DNA of 8,884 nucleotides from an uncultured Eubacterium sp. (lineage in GTDB: Bacteria > Bacillota_A > Clostridia > Lachnospirales > Lachnospiraceae). Shown in pieces: positions 1 to 6,807 of the stretch. The notes under the pieces are model-generated. The model was given only the letters and a program-made list of their open reading frames with translations, was not told the origin of the DNA and searched no databases. The translations under genes and the position numbers were made by a program. The stretch's first letter is position 1. Each line of letters begins with the position of its first letter. The DNA lies in assembly GCA_947653505.1 (NCBI GenBank), contig CANTHI010000123.1:1-8884 (forward strand), written 5' to 3'.

Positions 1-124
1 GATACACAGGCGGCGAAGCCGAAGCGGCACCTTTAGCTGCTGGCGGTACGCCAGAGCGAATTAGGTGGCGCGCCCGTCCGGTACCAAAGACTGGATGCAG
101 AATACTTAGAGCTTCTTACATTAT

Positions 125-157
125 GGAAACCGGAACAATGAAACAGGGCCGGTTTCC
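125..157. repeat. 9-bp perfect inverted repeat, possible hairpin
   Basis: GGAAACCGG at 125-133 is exactly complementary to CCGGTTTCC at 149-157, with a 15-base loop. The stem covers the possible TGA stop (139-141) of the unidentified plus-strand reading frame, so it could be a terminator for a gene to the left. There is no run of T after either arm, which argues against a classical intrinsic terminator. Confidence 0.5.
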
Positions 158-183
158 TCATTCAGCGTCCGGGAGGCCAATAT

Positions 184-234
184 ATGCTATTCTGGTTTAT
201 CCAGGTCAGGGCTTCCTGCATTCTGGAATAGCAT
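184..234. repeat. 9-bp inverted repeat with long loop
   Basis: ATGCTATTC at 184-192 is exactly complementary to GAATAGCAT at 226-234. As plus-strand RNA the stem would extend inward by two G-U pairs and one G-C pair. A smaller CTGG/CCAG stem (192-195 and 201-204) competes with it at the base of the loop. Function is unknown. With the hairpin at 125-157 it makes a roughly 110-base structured stretch that no gene explains. Confidence 0.45.
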
Positions 235-340
235 GCCCCGTTTTACCGGACAAAGTCACAGGCAGACAGATCACCGCCTCCCATCCGGCGTCCAGACAGC
301 CAAAATATAACATTTTTATGTAATTTGTTGCATTTCTGCT

Positions 341-362
341 AAAAACGCACTATCGCATTTTT
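341..362 (-). terminator. Weak terminator-like hairpin after the MocR gene
   Basis: Read on the minus strand, an A5 run, a short GC-poor stem with two G-U pairs, a 4-base loop and a T5 run form a hairpin. It overlaps the TAG stop codon (350-352) of the regulator gene. The A-run and T-run pair with each other, as in bidirectional terminators, but the fold is stronger as minus-strand RNA. The stem core has only two G-C pairs, so the call is tentative. Confidence 0.35.
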
Positions 363-1975
363 ACACACCGCTCCAGTATCCCGACTCCCTCCCGCAGCTG
401 CTCCTGCGTCAGACTGCCAAATCCCAGCAAAAGAACCGGCCTTGCATCCGGCTTTTTTCCTCCCGCAAGATAACATCTGCTCATTCCCTGCAAAGCCATT
501 CCAAAAGAACGCGCCTGTCTGATCACTTCATCCTCTGTCATGCCACAGTCTAACTCTGCCGCCAGATGCAGCCCCGCGTGATCTCCATAGATCCGGTGCA
601 CCCACGTTTTATCTTTTAGCAGCTGCAGCAGCATATCATGCTTTGCTTTGTAGATGCCGCGCATTTTATTCAGATGACGTTCGAAATATCCCTGCTCCAG
701 AAATCTGCAGACGGTCATCTGCTGCAGTCTGGATACGGTCGACGCATAAAATCCGCATGTTGTTTTGTATGCTTCCATCAAAGACTGCGGCAGTACCAGA
801 TAGCTGATCCGGATGGACGGCATAATGCTGTTGGAAAACGTCCCCAGATAAATGACCCGTTCCTGCTTTGCCATGCCCTGCAGTGCCGGAATCGGTCTGC
901 CTTTGTAGCGGAACTCACTGTCGTGGTCGTCTTCGATAATGTACCGCTGCGCGCTGCCCTGCGCCCATGCCAGCAGCTGCAGCCTGCGCCGCAGCGGCAT
1001 GACGGCTCCGAGTGGAAACTGATGGGAGGGCATCACATACGCGAGCGTCGTTCCATCCGGTATTTCCTCCACCCGCATGCCTTCCAAATCCATCGGCACC
1101 GCAAGTACCTGATTACCGATATTGCAAAACGTATGATACGCCGGGAGATAGGTCGGACTCTCCATCGCTACTGTTTGCGGACCACCCAGAATCTGCCCAA
1201 GCAGCTGCAGCAGATATTCATTCCCTGCCCCGATAATCATCTGCTCTGGTTCGCAGCGTACTCCTCTGGCCTGATACAGATAGGCGGTAATCGCCTTTCG
1301 CAGCGCATATTCTCCCTGCGGATGGCCGGCTGGCAGCAGGCAGTGTCTCGTTTCCAGCTCCAGCAGCGCTTCCTTCGCGCATTTGCGCCATGCGTTATAC
1401 GCAAAGCCGCTGTCATCAATCTGTCCGGGCAGAAAATTGTATAGCGGTTTCAGCCCTGTCTGCGTTTCGTCGCCAGATCTGCCATCCTCTTTTCCATATG
1501 GGCTGCCTGTGTCTGCCCGGCTGGTACCCTCTCTGTCAGATCTGTTCCCTATATCAGTCTTTCGTTCCTTGTTACCCCTGATTTCAGTACTATCCTTGCT
1601 GCCCCTGATTTCAGTACTATCCTTGCTGCCCCCGATTTCAGTACTATCCTTGCTGCCCCTGTTATTCCTGCTGCCAGCTAAATCCCCGGGCCTTCGGAAC
1701 ATGTTTCCCGCAAAATCATACAGTCCGGTAACATCGCTGACATAATATCCGCTGCCGCGTTTTGCCTGCAGGTATCCTTCGCTGACCAGCTGCTGATACG
1801 CGGCATCTGCCGTACTGCGGCTGATCTTGAGATTTGCGGCCAGTAAACGCGCGGATGGCAGCCTTTCCCCGCAGGAAAGTCTGCCATCCATAATGCCGCG
1901 TCTGATATATTCGTAAATCTGCCCATAAAGCGGAATCTTTGCGTCCGCATCCAGTTCAATCAGCAGTTCATTCAC
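350..1975 (-). CDS. MocR/GabR-family transcriptional regulator without the PLP lysine
   Basis: This is a GntR-type winged helix fused to a fold-type I aminotransferase domain, a DNA-binding regulator family that normally senses PLP or amino compounds. The winged helix is at residues 14-80 (IPLYGQIYEYI, then LPSARLLAANLKISRST). The aminotransferase-like domain runs from about 178 to the end and keeps PSHQFPLG and EDD.DSEF. The usual PLP-binding Lys in GTFSK is Asn382 (GTFSNSIMP), and the Tyr of EDDYDSEF is His351. Both align with GabR PLP contacts, spaced 31 residues apart as there, so PLP is probably bound weakly or not covalently. The linker (about 82-177) is unusually long and hydrophilic because of a repeat expansion. 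The start is GTG at 1975, one base after the DUF2225 stop, with AGGAGG 12 bases upstream, which suggests translational coupling. Target genes are unknown, and autoregulation is plausible. The family call is secure. Confidence 0.93.
   Translation of the reverse strand: MNELLIELDADAKIPLYGQIYEYIRRGIMDGRLSCGERLPSARLLAANLKISRSTADAAYQQLVSEGYLQAKRGSGYYVSDVTGLYDFAGNMFRRPGDLAGSRNNRGSKDSTEIGGSKDSTEIRGSKDSTEIRGNKERKTDIGNRSDREGTSRADTGSPYGKEDGRSGDETQTGLKPLYNFLPGQIDDSGFAYNAWRKCAKEALLELETRHCLLPAGHPQGEYALRKAITAYLYQARGVRCEPEQMIIGAGNEYLLQLLGQILGGPQTVAMESPTYLPAYHTFCNIGNQVLAVPMDLEGMRVEEIPDGTTLAYVMPSHQFPLGAVMPLRRRLQLLAWAQGSAQRYIIEDDHDSEFRYKGRPIPALQGMAKQERVIYLGTFSNSIMPSIRISYLVLPQSLMEAYKTTCGFYASTVSRLQQMTVCRFLEQGYFERHLNKMRGIYKAKHDMLLQLLKDKTWVHRIYGDHAGLHLAAELDCGMTEDEVIRQARSFGMALQGMSRCYLAGGKKPDARPVLLLGFGSLTQEQLREGVGILERCVKMR
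1575..1655. repeat. Three tandem 27-bp copies inside the MocR linker
   Basis: Three adjacent 27-bp units (1575-1601, 1602-1628, 1629-1655) differ from one another at one base, a T to C in the third. Partial or decayed copies flank both sides. Because 27 is a multiple of three, gain or loss of units keeps the reading frame. They encode the 9-residue unit GSKDSTEI plus R or G, at about residues 107-134, in the hydrophilic linker between the DNA-binding and aminotransferase-like domains. Near-identity of the copies points to recent expansion by slippage or unequal recombination. Confidence 0.95.
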
Positions 1976-1976
1976 G

Positions 1977-2744
1977 TTATCCTGCAGCCTCCTGCTCTTT
2001 TTTCGCTGCGAGAATATCGTCCTTGAGCATCAGCGCTTTGTCTTTTAACTTCGCCGATACTCCCTTTGCCTGTACGATATTGCCGCAATACCTTACGGCC
2101 TGATCATATTCCTTAAAATGATAGCTCATAACTGCCAGAAGGTAATCAAACGTATTCTGATCCATCCCGCAAATCGGAAAATCCTCCTCTGTCAGTGCTT
2201 TGGACAAAGAGTCATAAGCCTGTCTGTAATAACGCTCTTCCTTTTCCTTTAACTGCTTTACAACGTCCTCTTCCAAAAGTCCAGGCTCTGCGTCCGCCTC
2301 TTCCAGTCTGCCGCGGATCAGCCATGACAGCTGAAGACACAGATATGCCTGTTCACTGATGGGAGATTCCATCGCCATAGCGCAGACCAGAGCCAGCTCA
2401 TACTGCCCCTGTGCGGTCGCATAATCCATCGTCTGCCCCTCAAACGGCTCCCGCTGCATAAACTGGGACGTGATCTTTTCCCGGATCCGTCTTTGCTGGA
2501 GCGCCGGCAGCTGCTCAAAATTTTTCGCCAGCGTAGAATATCCACAATGCGGACACGAAGTTACCCCATACTTTAACGAATCCACAAACTGGAACCGTGG
2601 TCTTAAATCCATATCCGGTTCTTTTCTGCGCAGCTTGCTGCTTAAGATCCTAAGATCATTAAACTGTGCGCCGCAGTTGGTACAATTGAGCTTCTTTGTA
2701 AAAACATACTTTTTTTCTTCTTCCACATCATATAACACAGACAT
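1977..2744 (-). CDS. DUF2225 family zinc-ribbon protein
   Basis: This is a predicted cytoplasmic protein of the DUF2225 family, whose function is not known to me. The N-terminal part holds two CxxC pairs, C21-TN-C24 and C64-PH-C67 (CPHCGYS), which together should form a zinc ribbon. The remaining 180 or so residues are predicted by eye to be helical and rich in Leu, Glu and Tyr. They look like degenerate TPR-type helix pairs (for example the stretch with YLLAVMSYHFKEYDQAVRYC), suggesting a protein-interaction surface. There is no signal peptide or membrane segment. The ATG at 2744 is preceded by AGAGGA at good spacing. It is the first gene of a probable two-gene operon with the MocR regulator. 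The gene has normal length and is apparently intact. Confidence 0.85.
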   Translation of the reverse strand: MSVLYDVEEEKKYVFTKKLNCTNCGAQFNDLRILSSKLRRKEPDMDLRPRFQFVDSLKYGVTSCPHCGYSTLAKNFEQLPALQQRRIREKITSQFMQREPFEGQTMDYATAQGQYELALVCAMAMESPISEQAYLCLQLSWLIRGRLEEADAEPGLLEEDVVKQLKEKEERYYRQAYDSLSKALTEEDFPICGMDQNTFDYLLAVMSYHFKEYDQAVRYCGNIVQAKGVSAKLKDKALMLKDDILAAKKEQEAAG

Positions 2745-2830
2745 CTTTTATCCTCTTATCTTTCTTTCCATAGCCATACCGCCAGCAGGACAGATACTTT
2801 TTGGCTGCTGCATATTCTTTTTTATATCTC

Positions 2831-2866
2831 TTATCCTGTCATTTTTCTATTTATTCTGTCATTTTG
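2831..2866. promoter_or_regulatory. 20-base-spaced direct repeat, possible operator
   Basis: TTATCCTGTCATTTTT (2831-2846) and TTATTCTGTCATTTTG (2851-2866) match at 14 of 16 positions and start exactly 20 bases apart, about two helical turns. They lie between the promoter at 2897-2924 and the DUF2225 start codon, so a protein bound here could block transcription. MocR-family regulators often bind direct repeats near their own promoters, and one is encoded in this operon. The link is an inference. The region is AT-rich, so chance similarity is possible. Confidence 0.4.
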
Positions 2867-2896
2867 CTTTTTTTTATTTCTACTATATCACTTTCT

Positions 2897-2924
2897 ATCT
2901 TACCACATTTTCACTTTTTCACAA
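2897..2924 (-). promoter_or_regulatory. Promoter for the DUF2225-mocR operon
   Basis: On the minus strand, a -35 box TTGTGA (2919-2924), a 16-base spacer and a -10 box TAAGAT (2897-2902) are preceded by TGG, giving an extended -10 (TGGTAAGAT). It would start transcription near 2890, about 145 bases before the DUF2225 ATG. This fits a sigma-A-type promoter. No clear terminator separates it from glnS, so some read-through is possible. Confidence 0.55.
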
Positions 2925-2936
2925 GCCCTAATTCAC

Positions 2937-4601
2937 TTATACCGGCAGCTTAAAAGAACTTTTGAGCGATACAATCCGGTTAAATACCGGATATTCCCTG
3001 GAAGAATCCTTCGCATCTACACAGAAAAACCCATTTCTGACAAACTGAAAGCTGTCATATGGTTTTGCATCTGCAAGGCTTTGTTCCACATAACACTTTT
3101 TCTTTATCAGGGAATGCGGATTCAGGTTCAGACTTCCGTCTTCCTTATTATATACGCCTTTTTCCTCATCAATCAGATTTTCAAACAGCCGCACCTGTGC
3201 TTCTACGGCATGCGCAGCCGCAACCCAGTGAATCGTGCCTTTGACCTTTCTTCCATCCGGGCTGTTGCCGCCTTTAGAAGCCGGATCGTACGTGCAGTGA
3301 ATGAGTGATACGTTTCCGTCTGCATCTTTTTCATATCCCGTGCATTTGATAAAATATGCCTGCATCAGCCGGACTTCATTTCCCGGAAACAGCCGGAAAT
3401 ACTTTTTCGGCGGCTCTTCCATGAAATCAGCCCCATCGATATACAGCTCGCGTCCAAACGGTACCTTACGCATGCCAAGCTCCGGATTTTCCAGATTGTT
3501 TTCAATCTCCAGATATTCCGTCTGATCTTCTGGATAATTATCAATAACGACTTTTACCGGATCAACCGCAGCCATCACCCGTGCCTTTTTCAGCTTTAAA
3601 TCCTCACGGATACAGTATTCCAGCATCGCCATATCCGCGGTACTGTTTGCTTTGGAAATCCCACAAAGCTCCACAAACCTCTGAATGGACTCTGGTGTAT
3701 AGCCACGTCTGCGAAGACCGGAAATAGACACCAGCCTTGGATCATCCCAGCCATCTACAATCCCGTCTTCCACCAGCTTTTTAATGTACCGCTTACCCGT
3801 TACCACGTTGTTCAGATACAGCTTGGCAAACTCAATCTGTCTTGGCGGATGCGGATATTCCAAAGACTGCACGACCCACTCATACAGTGGTCTGTGATCT
3901 TCAAACTCGCTCGTACAGAGCGAATGCGTGATCCCTTCGATCGCATCCTCAACCGGATGTGCAAAATCATACATCGGGTAAATACACCATGCATCTCCCG
4001 TGTTGTGATGCGTCATACGCGCCACACGATAAATCACCGGATCCCGCATATTAATATTGCCCGCATTCATATCTATTTTTGCCCGCAGCACTTTCTCACC
4101 GTCCGCGAACTTTCCATTTTTCATATCTTCAAACAGCGCCAGATTTTCTTCCACACTGCGGTTTCGGTCCGGATCTTCCTTTCCGGGCTCTGTCAGCGTC
4201 CCCCGATACTCCCGCAGCTGCTCTGCCGTCAGATCCGATACATAAGCAAGCCCTTTTTTGATCAGCTTTACCGCCGCCTCATACATCTGTCCGAAATAAT
4301 CAGACGCAAAAAAAAGCCTGTCCTCCCAGTCAGCGCCCAGCCACCGGATATCTTCCTGAATCGAATCTACAAATTCCGTTTTTTCCTTCGTCGGATTGGT
4401 ATCGTCAAAACGCATGTTAAATTTTCCGCCATACTGTTTTGCAATGCCATAATTCAGTAATACCGCCTTCGCATGACCAATGTGCAGATACCCGTTCGGC
4501 TCCGGGGGGAAACGCGTATGCACGGTATCATACACGCCTTCGGCCAGATCTTTATCAATCTCTCTTTCAATAAAATTTCTGGATGTACTTTCATTGTCCA
4601 T
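2937..4601 (-). CDS. glnS: Glutaminyl-tRNA synthetase
   Basis: This class I aminoacyl-tRNA synthetase charges tRNA-Gln with glutamine using ATP, in the cytoplasm. The HIGH motif is at residues 40-43 ([16 protein letters not shown]), and the KMSKS-equivalent loop is VTGKRYI with the key lysine at K270, both where the E. coli enzyme has them. WDDPRL and [12 protein letters not shown] follow, typical of the GlnRS/GluRS catalytic core. From about residue 340 to the end come the two anticodon-binding beta-barrels, ending in [11 protein letters not shown]. Length is 554 residues, matching the family. The open frame continues upstream to 4676, but the ATG at 4599-4601 has AGGAGG (4612-4617) ten bases before it, whereas the upstream ATG overlaps the promoter. 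It appears to be transcribed alone from its own promoter. Many Firmicutes lack glnS and make Gln-tRNA through GatCAB, so its presence is informative for lineage. Confidence 0.98.
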   Translation of the reverse strand: MDNESTSRNFIEREIDKDLAEGVYDTVHTRFPPEPNGYLHIGHAKAVLLNYGIAKQYGGKFNMRFDDTNPTKEKTEFVDSIQEDIRWLGADWEDRLFFASDYFGQMYEAAVKLIKKGLAYVSDLTAEQLREYRGTLTEPGKEDPDRNRSVEENLALFEDMKNGKFADGEKVLRAKIDMNAGNINMRDPVIYRVARMTHHNTGDAWCIYPMYDFAHPVEDAIEGITHSLCTSEFEDHRPLYEWVVQSLEYPHPPRQIEFAKLYLNNVVTGKRYIKKLVEDGIVDGWDDPRLVSISGLRRRGYTPESIQRFVELCGISKANSTADMAMLEYCIREDLKLKKARVMAAVDPVKVVIDNYPEDQTEYLEIENNLENPELGMRKVPFGRELYIDGADFMEEPPKKYFRLFPGNEVRLMQAYFIKCTGYEKDADGNVSLIHCTYDPASKGGNSPDGRKVKGTIHWVAAAHAVEAQVRLFENLIDEEKGVYNKEDGSLNLNPHSLIKKKCYVEQSLADAKPYDSFQFVRNGFFCVDAKDSSREYPVFNRIVSLKSSFKLPV

Positions 4602-4623
4602 TTTCAAACTTCCTCCTGTACTA

Positions 4624-4650
4624 GGCTGGCATAAAATGACAAAACCAGCC
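4624..4650 (-). promoter_or_regulatory. Small hairpin in the glnS leader
   Basis: GGCTGG and CCAGCC form a 6-bp perfect stem with a 15-base loop, ending about seven bases before the AGGAGG of glnS. The predicted leader is only about 60 bases, too short for a T-box riboswitch, and no T-box sequence is visible. The hairpin may affect mRNA stability or ribosome access. Regulation is not shown. Confidence 0.4.
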
Positions 4651-4666
4651 GGCTGCTTTAAATAAA

Positions 4667-4695
4667 AGAGTATCACAGGTGGTTTTTCGCGTCAA
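4667..4695 (-). promoter_or_regulatory. glnS promoter
   Basis: On the minus strand, TTGACG (4690-4695) and TACTCT (4667-4672) are separated by exactly 17 bases, and TGA precedes the -10 to give an extended -10 box. Transcription would start near 4660, giving a leader of about 60 bases. This is the best promoter match in the window and supports the glnS start at 4601 rather than the longer open frame. Confidence 0.75.
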
Positions 4696-4744
4696 CTGTA
4701 TTTTTCATAATCTTATCTGTCAGAAAGCATCGGATGTGGAATCT

Positions 4745-4766
4745 AAAAACGCTCAGCCTCTTAGCG
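4745..4766 (-). terminator. Weak terminator-like hairpin after the DUF2971 gene
   Basis: On the minus strand, CGCT and AGCG (4 bp, 9-base loop) are followed directly by TTTTT. The hairpin overlaps the TGA stop codon (4753-4755). The stem is short, so this is only a candidate. It sits where a terminator would be expected, between the three-gene cluster and the glnS promoter. Confidence 0.25.
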
Positions 4767-6015
4767 GAATCCCTGACTCCTTTATATCTATGTATCTTAA
4801 CCAGTATACCGTATTTTTGAAATGTTCCAGACTTTCTTTCATTTCTTTTTGCCGTTCTCCCGGACCGACCACGATCTCGCGGACCGGCAGGTGGCCGACA
4901 CACCAGATTTTTATATTTTCCTGTACTCCGGCGCCAACAAGCTCCATATATTTTTCGATCAGCTCCATCACTTCTTCCTGATTCGTTCCTGCCCCGATAT
5001 AAATTCCTTTCCGTTTCTGATTCATGGAAATGTCCGTTTCCTTCAAAAGCTCCTCTTCGTGCGATTCCTTTACCAGAGATTCCTTTGCCCGAATAAGTTT
5101 TTCCATAACCTTCCCCGCATCTGTTCCAAAGCTTATGCTTCTGACTTTTTGCAGCTTTTGCTCCGGCTGTCCAAATTCTACCTTAATATAGGGCTTTTTC
5201 AGGCCTTCTGCATCCAGATACTCCATCTTCCTGCTGCGTACATATGCACTGTGCGCTTTTGACCCGCCAAGAAACTCCATGTCAAAGATCAGACGGTATT
5301 CCTCTTCTTCTTTAAATCCATCATCTTTAATAAATGGAATATATTTTAACAGCTTTCCCAGCCTGTCTTCCTCACTTTTCACCCACAGATCCTTTAAAAT
5401 ATCCCTTACCTGTGACGGTCTGATATGGTCATCTTCTGGTAATCCGTTTTTATATGTCTTTGAAATATACTGTACTTTATACGGCATCTGCAGGAATTTT
5501 ACAGTCTCCTTACCCAGATAATACTTATTTTCACATGCCGATGCACCCACAGAGTCCTGACACTTTTTGCTGTTGCATATGCAAAACCATTCGAAGTGTT
5601 CCTGGATATCATGTTCGTGTGTGAGTCCGTCTGTAAAATCCATCCCGATACTGACACCATTTTTAGCATACCCGCGCCACTGGCTCAGCAAATCACCATC
5701 TTCACAAAAGCAGACCATAAAATACATCATTGGATTTTCCATGATCTGCTTTTGGATTTCCTCTTTTTCACGATCTTCCAGATCATCCTCCTGTTCTATG
5801 AATTTAGAAATCGTGTCCCTGCCTGTCATATATTCATTGGAATCATTTGAAAATCTTATGTTTCTCGCATAAAAGCAGTCACTCTCCAGAATCTTCCATA
5901 ACGTTTCACATTGCGCATAATGAAACAGCAGTCCGTTATGAATCTGGTATGCTTTGCTGTAGTTCTTCTGCTCTTCTTTTTTTAACCGGATCGTCATATC
6001 ATTCTCGTAATACAT
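4753..6015 (-). CDS. DUF2971 domain protein, putative effector of the cluster
   Basis: The full-length DUF2971 pattern is visible: FHYAQCETLWKIL (H32, Y33), then RFSNDSNEY (N57, D58, E61), then CFCEDGDLLSQWRGYAKNG (residues 102-120), then EEEEYRLIF (236-244), and an ending REIVVGPG followed by IKESGIPLR. The biochemical function of the family is not established to my knowledge. The HY near the N-terminus and the ExE-R segment faintly recall ADP-ribosyltransferase-like folds, but that is only a guess. Cysteines C145, C147, C152 and C161 cluster in the middle and could bind a metal. The protein is soluble, with no signal peptide. The start is uncertain: the ATG at 6015 and the one six codons later both have weak ribosome binding sites. 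It is third in the cluster, after the ATPase and receiver genes, but separated by a 177-base gap filled with tandem repeats. I infer the output or effector component. Confidence 0.8.
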   Translation of the reverse strand: MYYENDMTIRLKKEEQKNYSKAYQIHNGLLFHYAQCETLWKILESDCFYARNIRFSNDSNEYMTGRDTISKFIEQEDDLEDREKEEIQKQIMENPMMYFMVCFCEDGDLLSQWRGYAKNGVSIGMDFTDGLTHEHDIQEHFEWFCICNSKKCQDSVGASACENKYYLGKETVKFLQMPYKVQYISKTYKNGLPEDDHIRPSQVRDILKDLWVKSEEDRLGKLLKYIPFIKDDGFKEEEEYRLIFDMEFLGGSKAHSAYVRSRKMEYLDAEGLKKPYIKVEFGQPEQKLQKVRSISFGTDAGKVMEKLIRAKESLVKESHEEELLKETDISMNQKRKGIYIGAGTNQEEVMELIEKYMELVGAGVQENIKIWCVGHLPVREIVVGPGERQKEMKESLEHFKNTVYWLRYIDIKESGIPLRG

Positions 6016-6033
6016 TCTGCTGCCACGCTTCTT

Positions 6034-6220
6034 TCTATTTCAGTAATCTTTCAGTTTTATTTTCTATTCCGGCAATTCTTCCGGTTCCTGCTTTTCTATC
6101 CGGATATTCTTCCGGTTCCTGCTTTTCTATCCAGGTATTCTTCCGGTAACTGCTTTTCTATCCGGGTAATTCTTCCGGTTCCTGCTTTTCTATTACAGAA
6201 ACTCCTCCAGTTCTTTCTTT
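6034..6220. repeat. Tandem 31-32 bp array grown from the receiver gene end
   Basis: Units beginning TCTAT on the plus strand start at 6034, 6063, 6095, 6126, 6157 and 6189, with periods of 29, 32, 31, 31 and 32 bases. The four middle units are clear copies, sharing for example CTTCCGGTTCCTGCTTTT. The unit at 6034 is decayed. The unit at 6189-6220 is the end of the receiver gene itself, encoding the tail KKELEEFL and its stop. On the minus strand the units read ATAGAAAAGCAGGAACCGG, compared with ATAGAAAAGAAAGAACTGG in the gene, so the array looks like serial duplication of the gene's 3' end. Because 32 is not a multiple of three, the copies fall out of frame. The array fills the gap before the DUF2971 gene. 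Confidence 0.9.
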
Positions 6221-6807
6221 TCTATTTTAAAGCTCACCTTTTCCGGTATTGGTTTCTGGTTATTCAGCCAGTAAAACATACCTGCAATTGCCTTTCTGGA
6301 TGGATATACAACGATCAGATCCTTGGGAATATAGCGTTGTTCCATATTTTGCCGCCCATAGATCCCCCATGCAAGCGTTCCAAAATTACGCAGGGCTGTA
6401 GTAAGATAGATTCCACATTTTATCTCTCCCTTTGCCGGTTCGTACAAATCCATAAGCTCCCTGGAAAACTCTATCTTCGAAAAATCATTGATATTGGCGC
6501 GTTCCTGCTCTTCCTTTGTCAGGATGACGTCCATCAGTATCCCTGTATGCGGATTCCTTTCTTTCATTTCACTGACTTTTTTCCGAATCTGTTTCACATC
6601 GGCTTCGCTGAAATGATGATAGATTTTTCCCCTTTTATTCACCATATCGCTTCCGGATATCCATTCAACCCTCAGATCCTGAAAGCCTATTTCACCCAGC
6701 AGTCCCCATTCTTCCAAAAGTTTTTTCGTTTCATTCAGCTCTTTTATTATTTTATCTGCATCCTCTTTCTGATCTTCTACCAGCAATATATCCAATCGCT
6801 CATTCAT
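6193..6807 (-). CDS. Stand-alone atypical response-regulator receiver protein
   Basis: The N-terminus DILLVEDQKEDADKI (acidic E11, D12) is a receiver beta-1 acidic pocket. GILMDVILT gives the likely phospho-acceptor D93, and CGIYLTTALRN supplies the beta-4 Thr (T136 or T137). The usual Lys-Pro of beta-5 appears as Tyr168-Pro169 (LIVVYPSRK), so the conserved lysine is missing, although K172 lies close by. The segment between beta-1 and the Asp is longer than normal, with an extra stretch at about residues 40-85. There is no output domain: 204 residues hold only this domain and a charged tail IEKKELEEFL. The ATG at 6807 overlaps the end of the upstream ATPase gene by 8 bases, with AGGAG ten bases before it, so the two are co-translated and probably partners. 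The role is an inferred phosphoryl or binding relay between the ATPase protein and the DUF2971 protein. The receiver call rests on motifs only. Confidence 0.7.
   Translation of the reverse strand: MNERLDILLVEDQKEDADKIIKELNETKKLLEEWGLLGEIGFQDLRVEWISGSDMVNKRGKIYHHFSEADVKQIRKKVSEMKERNPHTGILMDVILTKEEQERANINDFSKIEFSRELMDLYEPAKGEIKCGIYLTTALRNFGTLAWGIYGRQNMEQRYIPKDLIVVYPSRKAIAGMFYWLNNQKPIPEKVSFKIEKKELEEFL

Larger units (their letters stand above)
1..349. other. Left-edge stretch with no recognisable gene
   Basis: No confident gene is visible here. On the plus strand, the frame from 37 to a TGA at 139-141 is open and reads like protein (ending YLELLTLWKPEQ), but a TAG at 34-36 interrupts it and no start codon or ribosome binding site is visible. 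It could be the tail of a gene lying to the left, possibly broken, and I do not recognise it. Another frame is open from the left edge to a TAA after 320 and includes a 66-codon ATG reading frame (123-323) with no ribosome binding site, which I judge non-coding. The main structure is two perfect inverted repeats, listed separately. The stretch looks richer in G and C than the other gaps. Confidence 0.4.

Noticed and set aside
638..1444. Long plus-strand open frame of 268 codons
   Set aside because: It lies wholly inside the MocR gene on the opposite strand, its product has no recognisable motifs, and the minus-strand protein is clearly a known family.
2470..2931. Plus-strand open frame with a hydrophobic Phe-rich end
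   Set aside because: It is antisense to DUF2225 and its AT-rich upstream region. The hydrophobic run comes from the A/T-rich promoter stretch, and no ribosome binding site is seen.
3849..4460. Plus-strand open frame of 203 codons
   Set aside because: It is the reverse shadow of the conserved catalytic core of glnS, which is certain.
4602..4676. 25 extra N-terminal residues for glutaminyl-tRNA synthetase
   Set aside because: The upstream ATG overlaps the promoter -10 region, whereas the ATG at 4601 has a strong AGGAGG and puts the HIGH motif at the usual position.
4602..4752. T-box riboswitch upstream of glnS
   Set aside because: The predicted leader is only about 60 bases and contains one 6-bp hairpin. 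No T-box sequence or antiterminator pair is visible.
6034..6220. CRISPR array
   Set aside because: The units are contiguous, without unique spacers, vary in length from 29 to 32 bases, and derive from the adjacent gene end. No cas genes are present.
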